Below are positions 37,392 to 45,632 of a stretch of DNA of 61,307 nt, in pieces. Both the position numbers and the translations under genes were made by a program. Numbering within the stretch: the first letter of the stretch is position 1; each line of letters starts with the position of its first letter. The stretch is from contig WFTL01000145.1 of NCBI GenBank assembly GCA_015485495.1, forward strand, positions 1 through 61,307, given 5' to 3'. The DNA is from Planctomycetaceae bacterium (GTDB lineage: Bacteria > Planctomycetota > Planctomycetia > Planctomycetales > Planctomycetaceae). The notes beneath the pieces were generated by a model. It saw nothing but the letters and a program-made list of their open reading frames with translations. It had not been told where the DNA came from and made no database searches.

Positions 37392-38597
37392 ATGGAAACC
37401 ACGAGACTGCTGTCGCTGATCGGCAGGACAGAGCCTCTGTTCGAGCAGGACCTGAAGACGCACGGAGATCGTCTGGATGGAACGGTGAACAGCAGCCGCT
37501 TTCTGGTGATCGGCGGAGCCGGATCCATCGGAGCGGCCGTGGTGCGGGAACTGTTCGCGCGGGACCCGCGGGTGCTGCATGTCATCGACATTTCAGAGAA
37601 CAATCTGGCGGAACTCGTCCGGGGAATCCGTGCGTCTCAGGGGTACATCGACGGCGAATTCGCGACGTTCTGTTTCGATGTGCTGGGAGTCGAATTCGAT
37701 GCCTTCATGCGGGCACAGATGCACCGTACGGGCGGGTACGATTACGTGCTCAATTTTTCGGCGCTGAAACACGTGCGCAGCGAAAAAGACCCGTTCACAC
37801 TCATGCGGCTGATCGATGTGAATATCGGGGCCACCCGCCGCACACTGCAGTGGGCCGGAAAGGCCGGAGCCTGCAAGTACTTCTGTGTGTCGACCGACAA
37901 GGCGGCCAACCCGGTCAACATGATGGGCGGTTCCAAACGCATCATGGAGATGTTTCTGGCGGCTGAAGGCGGTGATCCGCCGGTTTCCACGGCGCGGTTC
38001 GCCAACGTGGCGTTTTCCGACGGATCTCTGCCGCATTCGTGGCGGCGGCGTCTGGATCAGCGACAGCCGCTGGCGGCGCCGAGCGATGTGCGGCGTTATT
38101 TCGTGACGGATGCGGAAGGGGCCGTGCTGTGTCTGTTTTCCATGCTGCTGGGCGGCAACGGCGAGATCTTTTTTCCTCGACTGAGTGACCGGCTGCATCT
38201 GATCACGTTTTCCGACATGTGCGTCCGTTTCCTGGAATCGCAGGGGCTGCAGGCGGTTCCCTGTGCTTCGGAATCGGAAGCCCGTGACCGAGTCCAGGAG
38301 CTGGCCGCGAAAAATCAGTGGCCGTGTTACTTTTTCGAATCCGACACGACCGGAGAAAAGGATTTCGAAGAGTTCTTCACAGATCGCGAAAAGGTCGACT
38401 GGGACCGATTCGCGGACATCGGCGTGGTGCAGAATGACACGCTGCAGGACCGTACGCTGCTGGACCGGTTCGACGAGCGGATCCGGCAGTTCCGATCATC
38501 GGACTGGACACGTGAAGATCTGGTTGCACTGTTTCATGAAGTGCTGCCGGATTTCGGTCATCGGGAAACCGGCCGGTTTCTCGATGACCGCATGTGA
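37392..38597 (+). CDS. UDP-GlcNAc 4,6-dehydratase-like protein (CapD/WbpM/LegB family, soluble)
   Basis: A protein of 401 residues; ATG at 37392 after a clear GGGAGGA site. It has the FLVIGGAGSIGAAVVREL cofactor loop (about 37-54), VIDISENNLAELVR, and YVLNFSALKHVRSEKDPF. STDKAANPVNMMGGSKRIMEMF carries Met178-xxx-Lys182 in place of Tyr-xxx-Lys, a substitution I know from the WbpM/PglF/CapD group. There are no membrane segments, unlike long WbpM. It should form UDP-4-keto-6-deoxy-GlcNAc for the aminotransferase upstream. The C-terminal 100 residues are specific and acidic. Confidence 0.85.
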   Translation: METTRLLSLIGRTEPLFEQDLKTHGDRLDGTVNSSRFLVIGGAGSIGAAVVRELFARDPRVLHVIDISENNLAELVRGIRASQGYIDGEFATFCFDVLGVEFDAFMRAQMHRTGGYDYVLNFSALKHVRSEKDPFTLMRLIDVNIGATRRTLQWAGKAGACKYFCVSTDKAANPVNMMGGSKRIMEMFLAAEGGDPPVSTARFANVAFSDGSLPHSWRRRLDQRQPLAAPSDVRRYFVTDAEGAVLCLFSMLLGGNGEIFFPRLSDRLHLITFSDMCVRFLESQGLQAVPCASESEARDRVQELAAKNQWPCYFFESDTTGEKDFEEFFTDREKVDWDRFADIGVVQNDTLQDRTLLDRFDERIRQFRSSDWTREDLVALFHEVLPDFGHRETGRFLDDRM

Positions 38598-38714
38598 CGC
38601 GACCCGGACCTGGTCTGTTCGTCCGGCGGCGACTGCGGTGCGATGCGGTGCCGGTACGTGCCGGCGACTGCCTGCTGTGCGGCATCGAAAAGAAGCGCCC
38701 GGCGGAATGCGATC

Positions 38715-39419
38715 ATGCTGAAACGAATGCTGGACATTGTGGTTTCCGGGATCGTGCTGCTGATTCTGGCAGCGCCGTTTCTGGTCATCATGGTCGTGCT
38801 GCGCTGCACGGGCGAAGGCGAAGTGTGGTACCTGCAGGAACGGGTCGGGCGGGACGGCCGGATCTTCCGGGTTTTCAAGTTCGCCACCATGCTGCGCGAC
38901 AGCCCGCAGATGGGGTCGAAGGACATCACGGTGAAGAACGACCCGCGTGTGCTGCCAGTCGGACGATTCCTTCGAAAAACGAAGATCAACGAACTGCCGC
39001 AGTTCATCAATGTGTTTCGCGGCGACATGTCACTGGTCGGATGGCGCCCGCTGATGCCGATGAGTTTCGAAGCGTACGCAGACGACGTGAAAAAGCAGAT
39101 CGTGAAAGTGCAGCCGGGGCTGACGGGGATCGGGTCGATCGTATTCCGTGACGAAGAATCCATCGTGACCCAGGCGAAACGCGAAGGACGTGATCTGCGG
39201 GAGACATACCGGGATGAGATCATGCCCTACAAGGGGGCCCTGGAACTGTGGTACGCGGATCACGCCGGACTGTGGACGGATCTGAAAATCCTTCTGGCGA
39301 CGGCCATTGCTGTGATCGTTCCCGGATGGACGGGGTATCGCCGATGGTTTTCCGATCTGCCCCGTCCGCACAGCCGGTTCCTGGCAGAACGGCTGAAGCT
39401 GGATGATTCGGACGGATGA
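38715..39419 (+). CDS. Undecaprenyl-phosphate sugar-1-phosphate transferase (PglC/WbaP-type small PGT)
   Basis: A protein of 234 residues with one N-terminal re-entrant membrane segment (about 6-28) and the monotopic PGT core. Core motifs are FRVFKFATML, NDPRVLPVGRFLRKTKINELPQFINVFRGDMSLVG and VQPGLTGIGS. Two core residues deviate from PglC/WbaP: the catalytic Asp-Glu dyad reads Asn92-Glu93 (codon AAC at 38988) and the usual GPRP reads GWRP (Trp110). It would place the first sugar phosphate on undecaprenyl phosphate. The neighbouring PglE/PglD/PglF-like genes suggest a bacillosamine-type first sugar. ATGA overlap with the heparinase-like gene. Confidence 0.83.
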   Translation: MLKRMLDIVVSGIVLLILAAPFLVIMVVLRCTGEGEVWYLQERVGRDGRIFRVFKFATMLRDSPQMGSKDITVKNDPRVLPVGRFLRKTKINELPQFINVFRGDMSLVGWRPLMPMSFEAYADDVKKQIVKVQPGLTGIGSIVFRDEESIVTQAKREGRDLRETYRDEIMPYKGALELWYADHAGLWTDLKILLATAIAVIVPGWTGYRRWFSDLPRPHSRFLAERLKLDDSDG

Positions 39420-41494
39420 TGAAGCAGAGCTGGCGAACGGGCTGGCAGATTCTGACACGGATGGGGCCCGGCTGGGTGGCTTATCGGGTGCGCCGCGGTC
39501 TGGAAAACCGTCTGCGGCTGTCGGAACGGCGTCTGCCGATTCGGACCTGGAAGGACTTTCATCCGCAGCATGTCTGCGGCCTTTCCGAAGACGTCATTGC
39601 GGCCGCCATGCGGAATCGCCCGCCGCTGAATGTCGACTGGCCGGGGCTCAGATCCTGGACTGCGGACGAACCGAAGCGGGTGACGCAGGAACTGAGCCGG
39701 GCCGTGCAGGAACTCCGACAGGGACGACTGTCCTGTTTTTCTTCGTCCGTGGCGGAGACGGGCTGGCCGCCGCGGTGGCATTGCAGTCCTGTCGGACCGG
39801 GAGAGATGCCGCGGGTGCATTTTTCCCGCATTCCGATTTTCGGTTCCGAAGACATCAAGAATTTCTGGGAATGCGGACGGTTCGGATTCGTCCTGCTGCT
39901 GGCCCGGGCCTGGTGCCGCGGTGCTGCCGACGATGCTCCGGACCTGTTCTGGAAGGCCGTGGAAGATTTCGCCGAACAGAATCCGCCGAACTGCGGAGTT
40001 CAGTATGTGTGCGGACAGGAAACAGCCATCCGGACGATGCTGCTGCTGGTCGGCTGGACGGCCTTCGGCCGCAGCGAAGCGAGTACGGACAAACGGATGG
40101 CTTTGCTGTGGAGTCTGCTGGCGGCCGGTGCGGAACGGATTTCCGGCGACATTTCCTACGCCCTGTCTCAAAAAAACAATCACGGCATCAGCGAAGCAGC
40201 CGGGCTGCTGGTGATCGGTCTGACGCTGACAGAACATCCTCAGTCCGAAAACTGGGTTCGCCGGGGCCGGCGGCTGCTGGAACAGCAGCTTGCTGAGCTG
40301 GTCTACGACGATGGCGGTTTTGCACAGCATTCGGCCAACTATCATCGTGTGATGATGCAGGCGGTGACATTTGCCGCAGCCGTGGCGGCACACCGTCGGA
40401 AGGATCTGGCGGCACTCCGGCAGACGCTGCAGCGGGCGGCCGGGTTTCTCTGGGACATCATGGATCGGTCCACGGGGCAGGTGCCGCGTTACGGACATGA
40501 TGACGGAGCTCACATCCTCCCCTGGGCGGAAGGGGGGTATGACGATTTCCGTCCGGCTCTCCAGGATGCTCTGGCCGTTTCCGATGCCGACTGGCGTCTT
40601 CCGGCCGGTCCCTGGGACGAAGGCACATTCTGGCTGGGAGCTGCGGATGCCACGGCAGCCACACGGGTCGCCGGATCCGGGGGGACCGCGGTGCCGCCGT
40701 CTGAGAGCGGGCTGAGCGTTCGTCCACAGGGCGGCATGGCAGTTTTGCGCCGCGAATCGATCATGGTCTGTCTGAGGGTGCCGCGGCCGGTTCATCGGAC
40801 GGCTCATCTGGACACACTGCACGTCGACATCCGATGGCGGGGGAATCCGGTCGCTCTGGATCCGGGAACCTATCGCTACCACGCGTCCGGGATCTGGAAC
40901 GGCATTCCGCTGGCACGGGATGCGGCCCACAATGTGGCGGGGGCTCCCGGTGCGGCTCAGGCGCAGCAGGTCGGCCGATTTCTTTTTCTGCCCTGGCCAC
41001 GGGCGGAACTGGTGGCGACATCGGATGATCACGTGACGGCAGCGTATGTCGGGTCGATCGGTCCGATTCAGCAGTGGCGGCGAACGGTCTGTCTGCCTGC
41101 TGATGGCGTCTGCTGTGTGGCGGACCGTCTGCGGGTTCGCGGCGGCTGCTGCAGTGAACTGCGCTGGCATCTGGCGGACTGGTGCGGACAGGTTCTGGAA
41201 AACGGCTGCCGGCGGACACTGGACATGCCGCACGGAACATTCACGATGCTCCTGCAGGTTCGCGGCGCCGAACTGTGTGGTGCGGACTGGCAACGCGGGG
41301 ATTCGAATTCGGTACGCGGCTGGTACGCTCCGCGTTACGGCCGTCTGGAACCCTGTCACGATGGGGTGTTTCAGGTTCGGGGGACGCATCCGGCGTTCCT
41401 GACGGTGTTCTGTGACCGGGAAGTTTCTGTGGCGGACATCGAAGACGGCTGGGTGGTGACCGTAGATGGGAAGGAATACCGGATTCCCGACTGA
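39416..41494 (+). CDS. Heparinase II/III family protein
   Basis: A protein of 692 residues. The N-terminal alpha/alpha barrel holds the family motifs NNHGISEAAG (His256) and SANYHRVMMQ (Tyr309-His310). The C-terminal beta-sandwich has HLDTLHVDIRWRGNPVALDPGTYRYH, matching the metal/structural motif of heparinase II/III-like and alginate-lyase-like proteins. No signal peptide is evident. In biosynthetic loci it may trim or epimerise an acidic polysaccharide, or release chains, but where it would meet the polymer is unclear. It is coupled to the PGT gene and followed by a WbuB-like transferase. Confidence 0.87.
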   Translation: MMKQSWRTGWQILTRMGPGWVAYRVRRGLENRLRLSERRLPIRTWKDFHPQHVCGLSEDVIAAAMRNRPPLNVDWPGLRSWTADEPKRVTQELSRAVQELRQGRLSCFSSSVAETGWPPRWHCSPVGPGEMPRVHFSRIPIFGSEDIKNFWECGRFGFVLLLARAWCRGAADDAPDLFWKAVEDFAEQNPPNCGVQYVCGQETAIRTMLLLVGWTAFGRSEASTDKRMALLWSLLAAGAERISGDISYALSQKNNHGISEAAGLLVIGLTLTEHPQSENWVRRGRRLLEQQLAELVYDDGGFAQHSANYHRVMMQAVTFAAAVAAHRRKDLAALRQTLQRAAGFLWDIMDRSTGQVPRYGHDDGAHILPWAEGGYDDFRPALQDALAVSDADWRLPAGPWDEGTFWLGAADATAATRVAGSGGTAVPPSESGLSVRPQGGMAVLRRESIMVCLRVPRPVHRTAHLDTLHVDIRWRGNPVALDPGTYRYHASGIWNGIPLARDAAHNVAGAPGAAQAQQVGRFLFLPWPRAELVATSDDHVTAAYVGSIGPIQQWRRTVCLPADGVCCVADRLRVRGGCCSELRWHLADWCGQVLENGCRRTLDMPHGTFTMLLQVRGAELCGADWQRGDSNSVRGWYAPRYGRLEPCHDGVFQVRGTHPAFLTVFCDREVSVADIEDGWVVTVDGKEYRIPD

Positions 41495-41495
41495 C

Positions 41496-42719
41496 ATGGC
41501 GCGCAGAAAACACATTCTTCTGATTCATCAGGCGTTTCGCACGGCTCAGGAAGGCGGCGGGACGCGCCATTTTGAGCTGCTGCAGCGGGCGGTGGCCCGG
41601 GGCTACGCCGTGACAGTGGTTGCTGCCCGTGTCGGATATCTGGACGGCCGGTCGCAGACCGGACCGGCTGTCCGGGATTCCGACGGAATGACGATTCGCT
41701 ATGCCGCGATGCTGAAGAACATCCATCGCAGCTTCTTCCGGCGAGTGATGGCCTTTTTGAGTTTCATGCTGTCGTCCGTATGGACAGGACTGCGGGCCGG
41801 CCGGGTGGATGTGGTCATCGGAACCACGCCGCCTCTTTTTCAGGCTCTGGCGGCGTGGTGCGTGGCGCTGCTGAGATGGAAGCCCTTCGTTCTGGAAGTC
41901 CGCGATCTGTGGCCGGATTTCGCGATCGAAATGGGGGTGCTGAAGAACCCGCTGTTCATCTGGCTGGGCCGGCGGCTGGAATGTTTTCTTTATGCCCGGG
42001 CGAAACACATCATCGTGAATTCTCCCGCATTCATCGATTACCTGACTCAGCAGCGGGGAATCGCCCGTTCGAAGATCACGCTGGTTCCCAACGGCGTCGA
42101 CGTGAACATGTTCGATCCGGACGCACGAGGCGCATCCCGGCGTGCGGACTGGGGGGTCGGGGATCGGTTCACCGTGACGTATGCCGGAGCGATGGGGCCG
42201 GCCAACGACATTCCGGTCATCATTCGGGCGGCCGAACGGCTGCGGGACGACGACCGCCTGCGGTTCATTCTGGTCGGCGACGGCAAGGACCGCGAAAAAT
42301 CTCTGCAGATGGTTCAGGAAAAGGGACTGTCGAATGTGCACTGGGCGGGCGTGGTTCCCAAAGCAGAGATGAAGGATGTGCTGGCCGCGTCCGATGCCTG
42401 TCTGGCCACCCTGATGGACATTCCCATGTTTCGCACGGTGTATCCCAACAAGGTTTTCGACTACATGGCAGCCGGCCGCCCCGTGATTCTGGGGATCGGT
42501 GGTGTCATCCAGGATGTGGTGGAAGCATGCGACGGCGGCATCTGTTTTCCGCCTGGAGACGACGCGGCTCTGGCCGCAGCCGTGCGGTCTCTGGCCGACG
42601 ATCGGGAATCAGCCGCGGCCATGGGGCAGCGGGGACGCGCCTGGGTGGCTCAGCATTTCGATCGGGACACGCACGCTGAGATGTTTCTGGAAACTGTGAT
42701 TCGGCAGATGGGCCGCTGA
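41496..42719 (+). CDS. Glycosyltransferase family 4, WbuB-like
   Basis: A protein of 407 residues starting at ATG 41496, two bases after the previous stop. It has HILLIHQAFRTAQEGGGTRHFELL, a hydrophobic membrane-association stretch near residues 85-100, GTTPPLFQALAAW, VLEVRDLWPDF, VPNGVDVNMFDP, VTYAGAMGPANDI and FPPGDDAALAAAV, a set typical of WbuB (fucosamine-type transferases). It presumably adds the sugar made with the neighbouring wecB or bi-domain oxidoreductase products. Confidence 0.9.
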   Translation: MARRKHILLIHQAFRTAQEGGGTRHFELLQRAVARGYAVTVVAARVGYLDGRSQTGPAVRDSDGMTIRYAAMLKNIHRSFFRRVMAFLSFMLSSVWTGLRAGRVDVVIGTTPPLFQALAAWCVALLRWKPFVLEVRDLWPDFAIEMGVLKNPLFIWLGRRLECFLYARAKHIIVNSPAFIDYLTQQRGIARSKITLVPNGVDVNMFDPDARGASRRADWGVGDRFTVTYAGAMGPANDIPVIIRAAERLRDDDRLRFILVGDGKDREKSLQMVQEKGLSNVHWAGVVPKAEMKDVLAASDACLATLMDIPMFRTVYPNKVFDYMAAGRPVILGIGGVIQDVVEACDGGICFPPGDDAALAAAVRSLADDRESAAAMGQRGRAWVAQHFDRDTHAEMFLETVIRQMGR

Positions 42720-42725
42720 AACCTC

Positions 42726-43835
42726 ATGAAACGATTCGCCTGTATTGTCGGGGCCCGCCCCAACTTCATGAAAATGGCTCCGATTCTGCATGCGTTTGCA
42801 GAACACACCGATGGGCAGCCGGTGCTCATTCACACGGGCCAGCACTACGATCGCAACCTGTCGGACGTGTTTTTCGATGAGCTGGATATTCCCCGTCCCC
42901 ATGTGTCGCTGGGGGTCGGGTCCGGCACTCACGGAGAACAGACGGGGCGGCTGATCATCGAACTGGAAAAAACGTTCCTTGCTGCCCGCGAACGGCAGGA
43001 ACCGTTCGATCGGGTCGTTGTCGTGGGAGACGTGAATTCCACCGTGGCGGCGGCTCTGGCGGCCGTGAAACTGCAGATTCCCGTGGCCCATGTGGAAGCC
43101 GGACTGCGCAGTTTCGACCGCCGGATGCCGGAAGAAGCCAATCGGCTGGTCACCGACACCCTGTCGGACCTGCTGCTGGTATCGGAAGAATCGGGAGTCG
43201 ACAATCTGCGGCGCGAAGGACATCCCGATGACCGCATCCGCCTGGTGGGCAACGTGATGATCGACACGCTGAGGCGGCATGTGCGCCGGGCGGCCGAACG
43301 TTCCATTCTGGCGGATCTGCGGCTGGAATCCGGATGCTATGCCGTGGTCACTCTGCATCGTCCGTCGAATGTGGACGATCCGGCCGTGCTGCGGGCACTC
43401 ACGGAGGTTCTGATCGATGTGGCCCGATCGGTGCCGATCGTGTTTCCGGTCCACCCCCGCACCCGGGAACGCCTGAAAACATTCGGTCTGCTGGCCGAAC
43501 TGGAAGACGCTGCCGGTGTTGTGCTGCTGGAACCGCTGGGATATCTGGACTTTCTGGCTCTCACGTCGCAGTCGAAAGTCATTGTGACCGATTCCGGAGG
43601 ACTGCAGGAGGAATCGACCGCTCTGGAGATTCCCTGTCTGACGATGCGGGAAAACACAGAACGTCCGGTGACTGTCACAGAAGGCACCAGCACCCTGGTG
43701 GGGACAGATGCAGAACAGCTCCGCAGTCACCTGCAGTCCGTTCTGGACGGAACCTACAAACGCGGCCGCTGTCCGGATCTGTGGGACGGCCAGGCGGCCG
43801 GCCGCATCGTTCGCGAACTGCTGGCGGCCACCTGA
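42726..43835 (+). CDS. wecB: UDP-N-acetylglucosamine 2-epimerase, non-hydrolysing
   Basis: A protein of 369 residues that interconverts UDP-GlcNAc and UDP-ManNAc. Visible: CIVGARPNFMKMAPI, IHTGQHYDRNLSDVFFDELDIP, VVVGDVNSTVAAALAA, HVEAGLRSFDRRMPEEANRLVTD, VTLHRPSNVDD, TDSGGLQEESTALEIPCLTMRENTERPVT, all hallmark WecB sequences. It is distinct from the hydrolysing NeuC-like enzyme at 15002. Last plus-strand gene before the opposed NusG paralogue. Confidence 0.94.
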   Translation: MKRFACIVGARPNFMKMAPILHAFAEHTDGQPVLIHTGQHYDRNLSDVFFDELDIPRPHVSLGVGSGTHGEQTGRLIIELEKTFLAARERQEPFDRVVVVGDVNSTVAAALAAVKLQIPVAHVEAGLRSFDRRMPEEANRLVTDTLSDLLLVSEESGVDNLRREGHPDDRIRLVGNVMIDTLRRHVRRAAERSILADLRLESGCYAVVTLHRPSNVDDPAVLRALTEVLIDVARSVPIVFPVHPRTRERLKTFGLLAELEDAAGVVLLEPLGYLDFLALTSQSKVIVTDSGGLQEESTALEIPCLTMRENTERPVTVTEGTSTLVGTDAEQLRSHLQSVLDGTYKRGRCPDLWDGQAAGRIVRELLAAT

Positions 43836-43937
43836 TGCGGCGAATGCGGAAAACCTGCTGAGCCGGCGGACGGACGATCGGCCGCTGCTGCCGTGCGGCG
43901 GCGGGCGGACCGGCTGACGGCGGACAGGGGTGCGTGA

Positions 43938-44522
43938 TCAGTCGAGCAGTTCGATGTCGGCTTCGTCGATCGTCACGGACGCTCCCTGCTGCATGAAGGT
44001 GACCATCACGGTCAGACGGTGCTGGGAATGCTGTCTGGTGATGATGCCTTCGACACCCGTCATGGGACCGGACACGACAATGGCCCGTCGGCCGACCAGC
44101 AGTCCGGGTTCGCAGCGGATATCGGATCCGGACTGATTCAGAAGCTGCACCCGTTTCAGGTCGTGCACAAGCTGCGCTGTGTCGGATACGATCATGCAGT
44201 TCGACACACAGCCGGTGGACACGGCCTGCCAGCGCTGTTCTTCGGTGCCGCGAAGAAACACGTAACCACGGAACAGGGGCAGGTAGCTGGTACGGATCCG
44301 GCCGGCGGGGGATCGGCGGCGGGATTCGGTCAGAGGACCGTAATGGGCGATCTGCAGACGGCGCAGCCGCCGCATGAGTTGTTTTTCGCGACGGCTGAGT
44401 GTCTGCATGACGTACCAGCCGACGCCGGGCGGGGTGGAGTCCTGGTCGAGAAGATCCGCGGGGAAGATATCGGGTTCATGTGCCAGAATCGGCATGTCAG
44501 CGGGATCCTGCGAAGCAGTCAC
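43938..44522 (-). CDS. NusG-family transcription antitermination protein (specialised paralogue)
   Basis: A protein of 194 residues (GTG at 44522; an ATG at 44496 is possible). The NGN domain begins with GVGWYVMQTLSRREKQLMRRL and includes YLPLFRGYVFLRG; the C-terminal KOW motif is GRRAIVVSGPMTGVEGII. It is not the housekeeping NusG: no secE or ribosomal-protein genes flank it and the sequence is diverged. By analogy with RfaH, LoaP and UpxY it may load on RNA polymerase and let it read through the very long polysaccharide operons. It lies on the opposite strand, convergent with wecB and divergent from the rhamnose genes. Confidence 0.82.
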   Translation of the reverse strand: MTASQDPADMPILAHEPDIFPADLLDQDSTPPGVGWYVMQTLSRREKQLMRRLRRLQIAHYGPLTESRRRSPAGRIRTSYLPLFRGYVFLRGTEEQRWQAVSTGCVSNCMIVSDTAQLVHDLKRVQLLNQSGSDIRCEPGLLVGRRAIVVSGPMTGVEGIITRQHSQHRLTVMVTFMQQGASVTIDEADIELLD

Positions 44523-44762
44523 ATTCCGGATCGAGGGACCGGATTCATGCGTCTGAGTCTGCGATCTGATCGGAGGCGGAACAAGCGGTTTTGCCCGCTT
44601 TTCCGCATTTCACGGGGCCTGTCTGTACGGATTGAATCATTCCGGACAGGCGGCGGCCCGCGGGTCTGCCGCACAGGGCTCCCGATGAACCAGGGAACTC
44701 ACCGGCCGGCCGGTCGGGTGTCGATGAGATCTTTTGTCCGGATCCGGGATGCGGGATGAACC
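44523..44762. other. Divergent intergenic region between nusG paralogue and NRS/ER-like gene
   Basis: 240 bases that must contain the promoters of both flanking genes. I found no convincing -35/-10 pair. A small inverted repeat, AAGCGG and CCGCTT with a six-base loop, lies at 44583-44600. Confidence 0.4.
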
Positions 44763-45632
44763 ATGTGGATTCTGCTGGGTGGAAGCGGTTATGTGGGCCA
44801 GGCACTGCAGAGGGCGCTGGAACGTGCCGGGGTGCCGTATCGTTCTGTGTCGCGGTCGGACGTCGATTACACTCAGCAGACCGTTCTGGCGGAATTTCTG
44901 CGGTCGGTGCGTCCGGACCGGCTCATCAACGCAGCGGGATTCACGGGCCGGCCGAACGTCGACGCCTGTGAAGTGCATCGGACCGAATGTCTGGCCGGCA
45001 ATGCGGTTCTGCCCGGCACGATTCGCGCCGTCTGCGAAGATCTGAAGATTCCATGGGGACACGTGTCGTCGGGCTGCATTTTCACAGGCCGGCATCCGGA
45101 AGGACGCGGATTCACAGAACAGGATCCTCCCAACTTCTGCTTTCGCCGGAACAACTGCAGTTTTTATTCCGGATGCAAGGCGCTGGGAGAAGAACTGCTG
45201 CAGGGGGCGGAGCAGTGCTGGATCTGGAGACTGCGCATTCCGTTCACGCACATCGATGGTCCCCGGAACTACATCAGCAAGCTGCTGCGTTATGAACGGC
45301 TTCTGGATGCGGAAAACAGTCTGTCGCAGCTCGATGAATTCGCGGACTCCTGCGTGGCCTGCGTCCGCAGGGAGTGCGATTTCGGCATCTGGAACCTCAC
45401 CAACCCCGGTTCCGTGACGACGCGTCAGGTGGTGGACATGATGCGGGCCTGCGGACTGGCGGATCGGGAATTTCGTTTTTTCGAAAGCGAAGACGAATTT
45501 CTGCGGGTTGCCGCCAGGGCTCCGCGATCGAACTGCGTACTGGACAGCAGCAGGGCAGTGCGCGCGGGGCTGCCGCTCAGCCCTGTTGAACAGGCGCTGG
45601 AGCGGGCCATGAAGAACTGGATTCCTGCATGA
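44763..45632 (+). CDS. dTDP-4-keto-6-deoxyglucose 3,5-epimerase/4-reductase, plant NRS/ER-like (RmlD superfamily)
   Basis: A protein of 289 residues. It belongs to the RmlD-like reductases but matches, block by block, the plant NRS/ER (UER1) sequence as I remember it: NAAGFTGRPNVDACE, a GCIF motif, FTEQDPPNF, SFYSGCKALGEELL, GPRNYISKLLRYERLL, and GIWNLTNPGSV. The reductase pair is Tyr135-xxx-Lys139. The two residues I recall as needed for epimerisation in Arabidopsis NRS/ER (Cys115, Lys183) correspond to Cys105 (GCIF) and Lys173 (ISK), both shifted by exactly ten. With rmlB and rmlA next to it, and no rmlC or classical rmlD in the window, it should finish dTDP-L-rhamnose alone. ATGA overlap with rmlB. 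Confidence 0.78.
   Translation: MWILLGGSGYVGQALQRALERAGVPYRSVSRSDVDYTQQTVLAEFLRSVRPDRLINAAGFTGRPNVDACEVHRTECLAGNAVLPGTIRAVCEDLKIPWGHVSSGCIFTGRHPEGRGFTEQDPPNFCFRRNNCSFYSGCKALGEELLQGAEQCWIWRLRIPFTHIDGPRNYISKLLRYERLLDAENSLSQLDEFADSCVACVRRECDFGIWNLTNPGSVTTRQVVDMMRACGLADREFRFFESEDEFLRVAARAPRSNCVLDSSRAVRAGLPLSPVEQALERAMKNWIPA

Noticed and set aside
39260-41515. Minus-strand open frame of 751 codons opposite the heparinase-like gene
   Set aside because: Shadow frame; the plus-strand gene has intact catalytic motifs and coupled neighbours.
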